Source: Alphaproteobacteria bacterium UBA3612
GTDB lineage: Bacteria; Pseudomonadota; Alphaproteobacteria; Sphingomonadales; Sphingomonadaceae
Assembly (NCBI GenBank): GCA_002375465.1
Contig: DFLT01000008.1
Coordinates: 1 to 64,000, forward strand
Direction: 5' to 3'
Length of the DNA stretch: 64,000 nt
The notes under the pieces were generated by a model. It had not been told where the DNA came from. It saw only the letters and a program-made list of their open reading frames with translations, and searched no databases. The first letter of the stretch is position 1, and each line of letters starts with the position of its first letter. Both the position numbers and the translations under genes were made by a program. This document shows positions 7,832 through 17,371 of this stretch, piece after piece.

Positions 7832-10825
7832 ATGGTAAATGCCAACGCACTTAAAATGAGCCTTTCCGCGCTGCTCTGCACCGCCAGTTCGGCGCTGGCG
7901 ATGGCCACTGCTGCTCATGCGCAGGTCGCGCCGGTCGAGCCGGCGAATGAAGCTGAGACGATCGTCGTCACGGGGTCGCGCATCGCAAATGCAACGACGG
8001 AATCGATGTCACCCATCTCGGTGGTCGACTCAGAGGAACTAACCCTTACGGGTACGGCAACAGTGGAAAGTCTGCTGAACACGCTGCCTCAAGTGGTGCC
8101 GGGGGAAGGCGCCTTCACGAATAACGAGACGAGCGCGGCAGCCACCCTCGATCTGCGTGGCCTTGGCGCTCAGCGAAACCTGATCCTCGTCAACGGTCGT
8201 CGCTTCATATTCTTCGATGCGCGGCAGATCACCGACGTGAACACCATTCCGACCGCTTTGGTGGAGCGGACAGAGCTTATCACGGGCGGATCCTCGGCGG
8301 TTTATGGCTCCGACGCGATCTCCGGCGTCGTCAACTTCATTCTGAAGGATGATTTCGAGGGGATTGAGGTCACCAACCAATATGAAATCACCGGGGATGG
8401 TGATTCCGGCCGCTATAATCTCGATGTCGTTGCAGGTAGCAACTTTGCTGACGATCGCGGCAACGTCACGATTTTCTACAATTACTACAATCGTAAGCCT
8501 ACCTTCGCCGATGCGCGCCAGCGCTCCACCTGCTTCCTGGAAGACACGGTGATCGATGGTTCGCCGGCACTTGCCTGCGGTGGTAGTGCAGGCATTCCGA
8601 ACGGTCGCGTTGCCGGCCTGCCTGCTGGCGATGCGCTCGCGGCCCGGCCTGGCGTGCAGAGTGCACTGAATTCCCTGGACCTGAACAATCTGACGTCCAA
8701 TGGCTTCAAGTTCGACGACACCGGAGGCCAGGTCAGCCCCTTTGTTGTTCCGGGTGACCGCTATAACTTCAACCCCGACAATTACCTGCAATTGCCGCTC
8801 ATTCGTAACCAGTTCGGCGGCATGGCGCACTATGAGGTCACGGACGGGATTGAAGCCTATTTCGAGGGTCTTTACAGCTCCAACCGGGCGCGTACCCAAT
8901 ATGCCGCCACGCCGGTCACGGGCAGCTACCTGATCCAGACTGACAGCCCCTTCCTTTCGCCTGGCCTGCAGAACCTGTTCCAGGAACTGGACGCCAGCGA
9001 GGGCACGTTACAGCTAGATAGCGATAATAACCCGGTGCTGGGCGCCGATGGCCTTCCCGTCATCGATCCCGCCGCGACGCGAAACGACGGCTACACGACC
9101 GTCTCCATCGGTCGCCGCATCAGCGAAGGTCCGACCCGTAATGCAACCTATGATCGCGATGCCTATCGTTTCGTAGGCGGTTTGCGCGGTGACCTTGGCT
9201 CTCTGGACGATAATTTCCTGACGGATCTCAGCTGGGATGCTTATTATTCCTATGCGAAGTCCAAGAACACGTTGACGACGACGGGCAATATTCTCGCCGC
9301 ACGTTATGCTCAGGGTGTTACAACCGCTTTTGATGATGACGGCAATCTCGTCTGCGCCGACCAGTCGAATGGATGTGTGCCGCTGAATATCTTCGGCCCG
9401 AATATTTCCCCTGCCGGCATCGACTTCATTACCGAGCGCCAGGTCAGCACCTATGAGACCACGATGAAAGTGGCGACGGGCGCGGTTACCGGTAATCTGT
9501 TCGAGTTGCCCGCCGGTCCGGTCGGCTTCGCTGCCGGTCTGGAATATCGCGAGGTCGCGGCCCAGTTCAACCCGGCCACCGGCAGTGTTGGGCAGGTGGG
9601 TGAGCCGACGGACGGCGACTACAGCGTCAAGGAAGTGTTCGGAGAGCTGCGCGTCCCGGTCTTCTACGGGTTCGAACTGAACGGCGCTTTCCGCTATTCG
9701 GACTATTCGCTCGACAACGTAGAGGGTGTGTGGACCTATGGCGGCGGCGCCACCTGGCAGGTGTTCGACATGCTACGCCTGCGTGGCCAGTATCAGCGCG
9801 CTGTTCGTGCACCGAGTGTCGAGGAACTGTTCTCGGCTCAGTCGCGTGTGTCCGAAGCCGCAAGCGATCCGTGCGCGCAGGCGAATGCTGCGACCGACTC
9901 CGTAATCCGCGACCTTTGTGTTGCAACCGGCGTCCCGAATGGCATTGTCGGCACCAGCGGCGTTCAGCCCAGCTTCCAGGTGTCGGGTATCGTCGGCGGC
10001 AATCCTGACCTGCAGGAGGAATCGACCGATACCTACACGGTCGGCACAGTGCTGGAGCCGATCCCCCGGCTGTTCGTAACGGTGGATTACTACAACATCA
10101 CCGTGGACGACGCGATTTCGCGGCTGGGCGGCTCGATCAACAACGTCTTCGATCTGTGCTATAATCAGGTTCAGGATGCAGCCAGCCCCTATTGCCAGGC
10201 GGTCGTGCGGCAGCCGGACGGCACCGTGGGCACCGGCACCAGCGGCACGGGCTTGGACAGCGGCGTCAGCGTCCTCTACGCAAATATCGGCAAGATCCAG
10301 ACCGATGGTATCGATCTTGGCATCAACTATTCCTTCCCGGTCGGCGATATTGCCGGCGCCCCGGCGGACCTCAGCATTGGTGCCAACGGAAACTGGCTGA
10401 ACAGCTTCGACGTCACGTCGGTTGCCGCATTGCCCGACCGCATCAACGAATGCGCGGGCGCATTCGGCCTGACATGCGGTGAGCCTATGCCGGAATTCAA
10501 GGCGAACACCCGTGTCACCCTGAGCGTAGGCCGTCTGACCAGCAGCGTACGCTGGCGCTATGTCGGCGAGGTCAAGGACGACCGCGTCACCAGCGGGCTG
10601 CGCGAGCCGGAAACCCTGCCTGTGCCTGAGGTCGGTTCGGTGAACTATTTCGACCTGTCCTTCGACTTCGATCTCGATCAGCTGTCGTTCTTTGGCGGGG
10701 TCCTGAACATGTTCAACAAGCACCAGCCCCTGATCGGCAGTGCGCAGGAGCAGTTGAACACCTATCCGAGCACCTATGACCCGCTCGGCCGTCGCTTCTT
10801 CATGGGTGCAAAGCTGAAATTCTGA
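7832..10825 (+). CDS. TonB-dependent outer-membrane receptor, island 1
   Basis: This 997-residue outer-membrane receptor should import a scarce or large substrate using TonB energy. A signal peptide covers about residues 1-30 (cleavage after AHA), and the TonB box region is ETIVVTGSRI just after it. The plug follows (about 55-165) with LRGLGAQRNLILVNGRR and GSSAVYGSDAISGVVNFIL, then a 22-strand barrel ending in the typical terminal phenylalanine (GAKLKF). The frame is open further upstream, but the ATG at 7832 has AGGGGG at good spacing and opens directly with the signal peptide. The neighbours (2OG oxygenase, aminotransferase, amidohydrolases, amino-acid-type symporter) suggest a peptide or amino-acid-derived ligand rather than a siderophore. 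A strong terminator follows. Confidence 0.93.
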   Translation: MVNANALKMSLSALLCTASSALAMATAAHAQVAPVEPANEAETIVVTGSRIANATTESMSPISVVDSEELTLTGTATVESLLNTLPQVVPGEGAFTNNETSAAATLDLRGLGAQRNLILVNGRRFIFFDARQITDVNTIPTALVERTELITGGSSAVYGSDAISGVVNFILKDDFEGIEVTNQYEITGDGDSGRYNLDVVAGSNFADDRGNVTIFYNYYNRKPTFADARQRSTCFLEDTVIDGSPALACGGSAGIPNGRVAGLPAGDALAARPGVQSALNSLDLNNLTSNGFKFDDTGGQVSPFVVPGDRYNFNPDNYLQLPLIRNQFGGMAHYEVTDGIEAYFEGLYSSNRARTQYAATPVTGSYLIQTDSPFLSPGLQNLFQELDASEGTLQLDSDNNPVLGADGLPVIDPAATRNDGYTTVSIGRRISEGPTRNATYDRDAYRFVGGLRGDLGSLDDNFLTDLSWDAYYSYAKSKNTLTTTGNILAARYAQGVTTAFDDDGNLVCADQSNGCVPLNIFGPNISPAGIDFITERQVSTYETTMKVATGAVTGNLFELPAGPVGFAAGLEYREVAAQFNPATGSVGQVGEPTDGDYSVKEVFGELRVPVFYGFELNGAFRYSDYSLDNVEGVWTYGGGATWQVFDMLRLRGQYQRAVRAPSVEELFSAQSRVSEAASDPCAQANAATDSVIRDLCVATGVPNGIVGTSGVQPSFQVSGIVGGNPDLQEESTDTYTVGTVLEPIPRLFVTVDYYNITVDDAISRLGGSINNVFDLCYNQVQDAASPYCQAVVRQPDGTVGTGTSGTGLDSGVSVLYANIGKIQTDGIDLGINYSFPVGDIAGAPADLSIGANGNWLNSFDVTSVAALPDRINECAGAFGLTCGEPMPEFKANTRVTLSVGRLTSSVRWRYVGEVKDDRVTSGLREPETLPVPEVGSVNYFDLSFDFDLDQLSFFGGVLNMFNKHQPLIGSAQEQLNTYPSTYDPLGRRFFMGAKLKF

Positions 10826-10847
10826 TCTGAATTCAGCTTGGCATGTC

Positions 10848-10885
10848 AAAGGCCCGCCATGTCAGAATGGCGGGCCTTTTTCTTT
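10848..10885 (+). terminator. Rho-independent terminator after TonB receptor 1
   Basis: The perfect 13-bp stem AAAGGCCCGCCAT / ATGGCGGGCCTTT has a 6-nt loop (GTCAGA) and is followed by TTTCTTT. It sits about 22 bp past the receptor stop. The symmetrical A and T flanks could let it serve the convergent TPR/2OG gene too. Confidence 0.9.
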
Positions 10886-10926
10886 GGGGTGATCGTTCGA
10901 TGGTGGGCGCTAGGTGGCGTTCGACG

Positions 10927-12747
10927 TCATGTGGGGATCACGTCGAAGGCTACTGTCGTGCGTGGTTCGGCGGCCCTGAACGGAAGCGTGCCGTGATAGA
11001 GATAGGAGGGGAACAGCGCCAGCAGGCCAGGAACCGGCTTTATCTGCCGCAAGGCGCGATCCTCTGGTCCCAGGTCAAGATTCGATTGCCCCAGGCTCAG
11101 AGAGCCCGCCCCATCTGTTGCGCCGGCAATCTCTTGGGGGACGGACACATAATAGCATGAACTTATCCAGCCCGCGGGGTGGATATGGTTCAAATGAAAC
11201 CCCTCGCTGGAAAGCCTTACCGACCACGAGCCGGAAAAGCGAAACGCGCCGCTGCCGCGTCTGCCGAACAGCGGGTGGCGGGGCGCGACTGGCATCCGCT
11301 TGATATAGGATGCCACGGCCTTTTCCAGCATGCCGCGCAGAGCAACGATCTCAGGCTCGCTACGGTCGAGCAGATTGCCCATTGTCTGCGTCCCGCCGCG
11401 CAGGGTCTGGCCGATCGGGTGACGTTGCGCGCGGTGCAGGCGATCCAATGTTTGGGCCAGGCTGCGGTTGAAACCTTCGACGCCGCCATATCCTTCCGGT
11501 GGTTCCAGCACATCCGCCCAGATCAGACGGTCGAGATCATCCACGCCTTGCGCGGGGGGATCGCCGCGAAGTCGTAACAGCAGATCGCGCAATGCGATGG
11601 CCTGCTGGTCGAACGGGTGTGCGCTTAGGAGGGGGGCGAGTGCGGTCTCGGCATCTTCGTGCCGCCTAAGACGCAGGAGCAAACGGATCAGCTCATAACG
11701 GGAATCGTGGTTTACCGGACTTGCCGTGGCCGCCGCGCGCAAGGCGGTCAGCGCTTCGTCGAGATCCTCTCCCTGCGTCGCCAACATTTGCCCCAGGCGG
11801 TAATCGATTTCCGGCGAATCCATGCCCTTTACCCGGCTTCGCCGCAGCATGCCGATCGCATCGTCCGTACGCCCGGCCAGGCCCAGTTTCTCTGCAAGAT
11901 CGGCAAGCAGCGGTGCCTCGTCGGGCAATTGGCTGAGCACCTCGGCATAGCTGCGCAGGAAGGCTTCTCCCGGTTCGTGCTGCCACAGCAACTGGCTGAG
12001 AGAGTCGTGTGCCTCGCGAGAGGTGGGCGCGATGCGGATCGCGTCTCGATATGCCGCGGCAGCGTCGTCGAACTGGCCGAGATCCTGCAGGCAATGCCCC
12101 AGAACATAGGCAATTTCGAACAGGTCTGGTTTCACGTGCCGGCATTCCTGCAGAATGTCGGCTGCCGCCTTTGCCTGTCCATCCAGTCGCAGAGCGACAG
12201 CGAGATTGTATCGGGTGCCGACATGATCCGGGCGCAGCTGCACGGCCCGTCTCAGCGCCTTGACCGCCTCCTCATACTTCTCTGCGGCACGCAGCGCGCG
12301 GCCATAGGACGACCAGGCGCGGCCATTTTCGGGCGCCTGCTCCACTGCGCGGGCCAGGGTTTCGCATCCAGGACCGATTTTCCCGCCTTCGAATTGGACC
12401 TCCCCCAGGGCGATCCGCGCATCGATATGATCGGGCGCCAGCCGTAGGGCCTCGGCATAGGCAGCCTCAGCCTCGCTGCGGCGACCGCAGGCAAGCAGCG
12501 CATTGCCCAGATTGTGGCACACATTTGGTTGCGCTGGCCGGGCGGCGAGGGAGCGCCGAAAAAACTCGACCGCGCCTTCCTGATCACCGTTCTTGCGCCT
12601 CAGCAGCCCAAGTAATTGCAACGCATCCGGCTCTTCGGGCCAGCGCGCCAGGATTGCATTCAGCAAGGAAAGGGCCTGGGCATCCCGTCCCGATTGCAAG
12701 GCCGACAAGGCGTCGCGAAGATTTTCCGAGAGGTCCGTTGATGCCAA
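10927..12747 (-). CDS. TPR protein with C-terminal 2OG-Fe(II) oxygenase domain, island 1
   Basis: This 606-residue protein has no signal peptide and should be cytoplasmic. Residues of about 5-400 are tandem TPR repeats (for example LLGLLRRKNGDQEGAVEFF and LGNALLACGRRSEAEAAYAE). The last 110 residues match the putative 2OG-Fe(II) oxygenase family (PF13759 type): HLNHIHPAGWISSCYYVSVP carries candidate iron ligands, and LFPSYLYHGTLPF with the arginine in RTTVAFD supplies the distal histidine and the 2-oxoglutarate anchor. It probably hydroxylates a small molecule or peptide bound by the TPR arm. The start is TTG at 12747, since no ATG is available after the upstream in-frame stop. It is the last gene of a minus-strand run with the aminotransferase and amidohydrolases. 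A paralogue lies in island 2. Confidence 0.85.
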   Translation of the reverse strand: MASTDLSENLRDALSALQSGRDAQALSLLNAILARWPEEPDALQLLGLLRRKNGDQEGAVEFFRRSLAARPAQPNVCHNLGNALLACGRRSEAEAAYAEALRLAPDHIDARIALGEVQFEGGKIGPGCETLARAVEQAPENGRAWSSYGRALRAAEKYEEAVKALRRAVQLRPDHVGTRYNLAVALRLDGQAKAAADILQECRHVKPDLFEIAYVLGHCLQDLGQFDDAAAAYRDAIRIAPTSREAHDSLSQLLWQHEPGEAFLRSYAEVLSQLPDEAPLLADLAEKLGLAGRTDDAIGMLRRSRVKGMDSPEIDYRLGQMLATQGEDLDEALTALRAAATASPVNHDSRYELIRLLLRLRRHEDAETALAPLLSAHPFDQQAIALRDLLLRLRGDPPAQGVDDLDRLIWADVLEPPEGYGGVEGFNRSLAQTLDRLHRAQRHPIGQTLRGGTQTMGNLLDRSEPEIVALRGMLEKAVASYIKRMPVAPRHPLFGRRGSGAFRFSGSWSVRLSSEGFHLNHIHPAGWISSCYYVSVPQEIAGATDGAGSLSLGQSNLDLGPEDRALRQIKPVPGLLALFPSYLYHGTLPFRAAEPRTTVAFDVIPT

Positions 12748-12800
12748 GGTAGCGATAGCCTTTGGCTTTCACCTATGTGCGGTGCACTCCGGCGGCAAGC

Positions 12801-13979
12801 TTAGCCATTTGTGCGTTGGTTGAAATACTGGCTCAGGCGGTTGAGCGCTTCGGCCAGCCTGTCATCGCTTTCGGCCCCAAAGCACAACCGCAAATGACCT
12901 TCTCCGGCGGCGCCATAGAAGCTGCCCGCCTCGACCACCACGCCTGTCTCTGCCAGGATTTCCTCTGCAATCTGCTGGGAAGGCTTACCCAGTGCGCGAA
13001 CGTCGGGAAATGCGTAGATCGTGCCTTCGGGCAAGGCGCAGCGGACACCGGGCATCTGGTTCAGCGCCTGAACCATATTGTCGCGCCGCTCCCGGTCCTC
13101 CTTGTTCATTTGCCGCACGGCGGTCTCGCCATTGCGTACTGCCTCCAGCGCGCCATGCTGGCTGAAGGTGCTGACGTGCGTCACGTCATTTGTGGTGACG
13201 TTCAGCATCGCCTTGACAAGGGCAGGAGAGGCGACCGCATATCCCAGCCGCCAGCCGTCCATTGCATAAGCCTTGGTGAAGGCGAAGAAGCTGATCGTGC
13301 GCTCCGCCATTCCCGGCAGGGATGCGATGCTGATATGCTTGGCATCGTCATAGACGACCTTCTCGTAAACCTCGTCTGAGAAGATCAGAAGGTCGTGGCG
13401 GATTGCGAGCTCCGCGAGCGCCTGGAGTTCCTTGGCGTCGTACACCCGGCCGGTGGGATTGCACGGATTGATCAGTACGATCGCCTTCGTTTTGGGCGTG
13501 ATCTTGGCTTCGATCAGATCCGGGTTGATGCGGAAATTATCTTCCGCATCCAGCGGGGCCGCAACCATGCGGCCGCCCGCCAACTCAACCTTGCCGACAT
13601 GTTGCGGATAAAATGGTTCCAGGTGGATGACTTCGTCACCCGGATCGATGGTCGCCATGATGGCCGCAAAGGCGGCATGGGTCAGGCCATTGGTGACGAG
13701 GATCTGGTCCACGCCCACGTCCATTCCATTCTCACTGGCCAGCTTTACGGCAAGCGCCTCACGCAGGGGCAGCAGGCCGCGCATATCCGAATAATGCACT
13801 TCGCCGCGCCGCAGGGCATCGACCGCCGCCTCGACGATATTGTCGGGCGTGTCGTGACAGGGGCGACCGACCTCCAGATGGATCAGCTCCGCCGCAGGCG
13901 TGGCCGATGCCATGGCCTTTTCATACATACCAAAGCTCTTTGGAGAGGCTTCGGTAATGCGGCGCGCAAGTTTCGACAT
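12801..13979 (-). CDS. Class I/II PLP aminotransferase, island 1
   Basis: This 392-residue fold-type I aminotransferase, of the AspB/aromatic type, should transfer an amino group from an amino acid to a 2-oxo acid in the cytoplasm. Family motifs are NPCNPTGRVYD (substrate and PLP contact), FSDEVYEKVVYDD (PLP pyridine aspartate and tyrosine), and the Schiff-base lysine in FAFTKAYAMDGWRLGY. GAGG below the ATG gives a good ribosome site. The protein is closely similar across its length to the aminotransferase at 54493 (shared stretches include QILVTNGLTHA-like and VVQALNQMPGV-like segments), which marks the two islands as related. It sits 53 bp upstream of the TPR/2OG gene and 62 bp downstream of the amidohydrolase pair. 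Confidence 0.9.
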   Translation of the reverse strand: MSKLARRITEASPKSFGMYEKAMASATPAAELIHLEVGRPCHDTPDNIVEAAVDALRRGEVHYSDMRGLLPLREALAVKLASENGMDVGVDQILVTNGLTHAAFAAIMATIDPGDEVIHLEPFYPQHVGKVELAGGRMVAAPLDAEDNFRINPDLIEAKITPKTKAIVLINPCNPTGRVYDAKELQALAELAIRHDLLIFSDEVYEKVVYDDAKHISIASLPGMAERTISFFAFTKAYAMDGWRLGYAVASPALVKAMLNVTTNDVTHVSTFSQHGALEAVRNGETAVRQMNKEDRERRDNMVQALNQMPGVRCALPEGTIYAFPDVRALGKPSQQIAEEILAETGVVVEAGSFYGAAGEGHLRLCFGAESDDRLAEALNRLSQYFNQRTNG

Positions 13980-14041
13980 TGAAGAACCTCGACTGGGTAA
14001 GAACGTGTCGCCCCTAACATGGGCGGCGGGAATATGGCGGA

Positions 14042-15478
14042 TCAGCGCTCCGAACGGCGGAGAGTACGTTGTCCGCCCGCCAGCGACAGCCTGTCCTCAT
14101 CGATCAACTGGCCGTTCTTCATCACCCATGTGATCTGCTTGGCATTGTCGATGTCGACCGTCGGATCGGCGGAAAGCAGCACCATGTCGGCAAACTTGCC
14201 CGGCTCGATAGAGCCGAGTTCATCGTCTTTTCCCAGATGCTTGGCCCCGTTCAACGTGGCCATGACGATGATGCGTTCGGCCGGCACACCGGCGGATTGC
14301 ATCAGTTCCATTTCGCGGTGCACGGCGGGGCCGATGGTCTGGTCTGTCGCGATGGCGACCACACCCCCGGCAGCATCGATCATGCGCATATTTTCCTGCG
14401 CGACCGGCGTCATCACCTTCATCCACCAGGTCCAGCCGCGCTCTTTCCATTGCGGGGCCGTTTCGTCGCGCAGAGTGGCGATCTCCTCAGCGCTTAGCGC
14501 AGCCTGATAGAGTGGCTCATCGAGAAATTCGGGTTGCTCGACCAGCCGGCTGTAACCCTCACCGATCGTCAGCGTGGTTGCGATGGGCGTCTTTTTAGCG
14601 CCCATCAGCTTGGCGAATTCCTCCGTAATCGGTCCCTGAATGACGGGGTGTGCCAGGCTGTCGATGCCGGCGAAGATCGCTTCGGTCGCGCGCAGTTCGC
14701 TCGAGGTATGCGCCGTGGTGCGCAGGCCGTGCAGATTTATCTCATAGATGATCTGCTGCATCAGTTCGGTGGGGAATTTGTCGATCATCGGCCGCGTGCC
14801 CCAGCCATGTTCGTCATAGGTCAGTTTGACGACATCGGGCTTCTGCTCTTCCAGATAGGCGAGCAGGGTGGGCCGGTCCTCGACCCAGTCGTCAATCTTG
14901 ATCGCCATGGACGAACCATGGCCGTTGGCTGATGTGACGATATTGCCGGTGGCAAAGATGCGCGGAGACAGAATGTCGCCCGCGCGTTCCTCGGCGCGCA
15001 ACCCCATGATGTGGCTGGGCACGTTGCCAGCGTCGTAAACGCTGGTCACGCCGGAATAAAGATAGCTCGCCAGCGCCTGAACGCCGAGTTCGTGTGCGGT
15101 CTCCTGGTCATATTCCACTTCCGGCGGCAGGAGGGATGCGGCCTCGCCCTTTTTGCCGCGCTCGACGCCGACCATCCGTCGGCCGTCGCCGCCGCGTGCA
15201 CCCTGCAGATGGATGTGTACGTCCATCAATCCAGGCATCAGGAACTTGCCTGCCCCGTCGATATGCCGACCGGCTACCTGCGGCGCAGACGCGGTCGGAG
15301 TGACGAAGGTGATCCGGCCCTGCTCGACGCCGATCGACATGTCCGTCTGCTTCGGTTGGCCCGTGCCATCGATCAGCGTGACATTGTCCACGATGAAATC
15401 TTCGGCGCTTGCGACCGCCGCTGCCGAGCAGAGCGCGAGGGAAATGCCCGTCTTCAGGATCATAGAAAAATTCTTCAT
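14042..15478 (-). CDS. Periplasmic cog1228 amidohydrolase A, island 1
   Basis: This 478-residue metal-dependent hydrolase of the amidohydrolase superfamily has the imidazolonepropionase-like layout. A signal peptide (about 1-25, ending VASAE) indicates periplasmic location. Metal ligands in order: HIH in MPGLMDVHIHLQG, a candidate carboxylated lysine in VVKLTYDE, histidines in TTAHTSSE and SLAHPV, and the catalytic aspartate in AIATDQTIG. Members of this cog1228 group from Caulobacter and environmental DNA have been shown to be Xaa-Pro or Xaa-Arg/Lys dipeptidases, so a dipeptidase or related amidase activity is likely. Its ATG overlaps the stop of amidohydrolase B by four bases (ATGA), so the two are translationally coupled. 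Confidence 0.88.
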   Translation of the reverse strand: MKNFSMILKTGISLALCSAAAVASAEDFIVDNVTLIDGTGQPKQTDMSIGVEQGRITFVTPTASAPQVAGRHIDGAGKFLMPGLMDVHIHLQGARGGDGRRMVGVERGKKGEAASLLPPEVEYDQETAHELGVQALASYLYSGVTSVYDAGNVPSHIMGLRAEERAGDILSPRIFATGNIVTSANGHGSSMAIKIDDWVEDRPTLLAYLEEQKPDVVKLTYDEHGWGTRPMIDKFPTELMQQIIYEINLHGLRTTAHTSSELRATEAIFAGIDSLAHPVIQGPITEEFAKLMGAKKTPIATTLTIGEGYSRLVEQPEFLDEPLYQAALSAEEIATLRDETAPQWKERGWTWWMKVMTPVAQENMRMIDAAGGVVAIATDQTIGPAVHREMELMQSAGVPAERIIVMATLNGAKHLGKDDELGSIEPGKFADMVLLSADPTVDIDNAKQITWVMKNGQLIDEDRLSLAGGQRTLRRSER

Positions 15479-16881
15479 CGCACCATTCCCGTTGGCTCGC
15501 CGTCTTTTTTGAAAACCAGGCCGTCGCGCATCACGAAATCAACGGAAAGAACGGCCTCGATATTGTCGAGTGGATTGCTGTCGAGTGCGATAACGTCCGC
15601 GTCCATCCCCGGCTCCAGCTTGCCCCGATCGGGCAGCCCGCCTGCAAGCGATGCGTTGACGGTGCCGGTCTTCAGCGCCTCCATGGGGGACATGCCGGCA
15701 TTGACATATTCCAGCATCTCGCGCGCGTTCGTGCCGTGCGGCGCGATGCCATTATCGGTGCCCAGAGCGATGCCGACGCCTTTTTCGATGGCCATGCGGA
15801 CCATTTTCTTCGGCTGGTCACCCAACTGATAAAGCTTTGCCAGGGAATTGGGACGCAGATTGGCGAAGGGACCGGCATCGATCTTTTCCCGCGTATCGCC
15901 GACCCATGTTATGGGCCACACAGTGGGGACCAGCCAGGTGCCGTGTTCCTTCATCAGTTCCAGGCTTTCCTCGTCGGCCCACATTGCATGCTCGATGGAA
16001 TCGTATCCAGCGCGAACGGCGGCATCGATGCCCTCCTTGCCATGCGCATGGGTGGTGACCTTGCGGCCCATCATATGGCCTGCGTCCGCGATGGCCTGAA
16101 GCTCTTCGTTTGTGAACTGCTGGCCGGTACCCGCATTGGAATCGTCCAGCACGCCGCCCGTGACATGAACCTTGATGACGTCGGCGCCATATTTGATGGC
16201 GGAACGCGTCGCCTTGCTGCATTCGTCCGCACCGTCGCAGACGCCGCGGCGGACTTCGGCCTCCATCAGGTCGCGGCGCAGCCCGTGTGAATCCGCATGA
16301 CCGTTGGTAGGACTTATTCCTTCGCCGGCGGCTATGATCTTCGGGCCGGCCACGACGCCGCTCTCGACCGCATCACGAAGTGCGAACAGGCCGTCACCGG
16401 TCGAACCGAGATCCCGGACCGTCGTGAAACCCGCCATCAGTGTATCGACCCCATTGGCGTAGGCCGTGATCGCCCAATATTCGGCAGGCTGGCGCAGGCG
16501 CAGCATCGGATCCGTCCTGCTGGGACCGCCAGAGCTGAGGTGGACGTGCATGTCCATGAAGCCCGGCATGACGAACTTGTCGCGCAGATCGACGATCTCT
16601 GTATCGGCGGGCAGACCGGCTGCCGTCGCATCGACATAGCCCGGCATTACCGATTGCACCTTGCCGTCGACGAGAACCAGCGAAGCTTGCTGCATCGGCT
16701 GTTCGCCCGGAACGGCGAGAAGCGTGCCGGCGTGAATGATGGTGGGGACAGGTGCGGCAGCGGTCCGGTGGGCCGGCTGGCCGGGCGGGAGTTGCGCAGT
16801 CGTGGAATCGATGGGCACCGGCTGGGCCATGGCGAGCAACGCCGGGGCGCACAGCAGCGTGAATATGTTCGTCTTACGCAT
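15475..16881 (-). CDS. Periplasmic cog1228 amidohydrolase B, island 1
   Basis: This amidohydrolase-superfamily enzyme of about 468 residues has a signal peptide (about 1-22) and all expected metal-site residues: MDMHVHLSSGG, the lysine in GADVIKVHVTGG, histidines in TTHAHGKEG and DSIEHAM, and the aspartate in ALGTDNGIAPHG. It is the more canonical of the two island 1 amidohydrolases and closely resembles cog1228 prolidases. I use the ATG at 16881; a TTG at 16887 has slightly better spacing from GAGGGGG. It is the first gene of a minus-strand operon (B, A, aminotransferase, TPR/2OG). A candidate MarR operator lies 45 bp upstream. Confidence 0.88.
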   Translation of the reverse strand: MRKTNIFTLLCAPALLAMAQPVPIDSTTAQLPPGQPAHRTAAAPVPTIIHAGTLLAVPGEQPMQQASLVLVDGKVQSVMPGYVDATAAGLPADTEIVDLRDKFVMPGFMDMHVHLSSGGPSRTDPMLRLRQPAEYWAITAYANGVDTLMAGFTTVRDLGSTGDGLFALRDAVESGVVAGPKIIAAGEGISPTNGHADSHGLRRDLMEAEVRRGVCDGADECSKATRSAIKYGADVIKVHVTGGVLDDSNAGTGQQFTNEELQAIADAGHMMGRKVTTHAHGKEGIDAAVRAGYDSIEHAMWADEESLELMKEHGTWLVPTVWPITWVGDTREKIDAGPFANLRPNSLAKLYQLGDQPKKMVRMAIEKGVGIALGTDNGIAPHGTNAREMLEYVNAGMSPMEALKTGTVNASLAGGLPDRGKLEPGMDADVIALDSNPLDNIEAVLSVDFVMRDGLVFKKDGEPTGMVR

Positions 16882-16925
16882 GACCAAACTCGACCCCCTC
16901 AGCTTTAGCTTTAGCGATCAGTAAA

Positions 16926-16941
16926 ATATGAAAATGCATGA
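16926..16941 (+). promoter_or_regulatory. Candidate MarR operator (island 1 motif) at amidohydrolase operon
   Basis: ATATGAAAATGCATGA matches the MarR/NSS intergenic box ATATGCAAATACATAT; read on the minus strand, ATGCATTTTCATAT matches ATGTATTTGCATAT at 12 of 14 positions. It sits 45-60 bp upstream of the amidohydrolase B start, where a repressor would cover the promoter. Confidence 0.45.
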
Positions 16942-16975
16942 GTCAAGTTTGTGGCCGAGGGACGAGGTTCACCGG

Positions 16976-17371
16976 CTACAGCCATTGGAAAAACTCCAGC
17001 GTATAGCCTTCCGGGTCGATTAGTTTGAATTCAACCGTGCGCCCGCCACAGCCAATGTCGAGGCCTACACCGACCCCCTCCACATCCTTTGTGAACAGGT
17101 GTCGATGCCAGCCTTCCAGGTCGGTCGTTTCGATCGACAGGATCGCGCCCTTTTTCTTTACGGGGCGCTGGCTGCCATGATGGCCATCGACCAAGCTTAG
17201 ATAGCTGGAACTACTTAGCCGGAAAATCGAGACAAACTCCAGGCGCAGCACATTTTCAAACCCGATCCGGTCATACCATTCGGTCGCCCGGGGAAGGTTC
17301 TCGTAATAAAACATGGTGTGCACCCCATTGATCGCGGGGGCCCTGTTCGGCTTTTCTTCTCCAGTCGTCAC
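16976..17371 (-). CDS. VOC (glyoxalase-fold) superfamily protein
   Basis: This 131-residue protein has one or two beta-alpha-beta-beta-beta units of the vicinal oxygen chelate fold. GVHTMFYYENLPRATEWYDRIGFENV is cut here into its visible parts: GVHTMFYYENL opens the module and WYDRIGFENV ends its first half. The C-terminus (FKLIDPEGYTLEFFQWL) has the usual metal-ligand glutamate region (EFF). Such proteins are dioxygenases, isomerases, lyases or resistance proteins, and the reaction cannot be assigned. The GTG start overlaps the TAG stop of the MarR gene by one base (TAGTG), so it is coupled to the regulator. Confidence 0.82.
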   Translation of the reverse strand: MTTGEEKPNRAPAINGVHTMFYYENLPRATEWYDRIGFENVLRLEFVSIFRLSSSSYLSLVDGHHGSQRPVKKKGAILSIETTDLEGWHRHLFTKDVEGVGVGLDIGCGGRTVEFKLIDPEGYTLEFFQWL

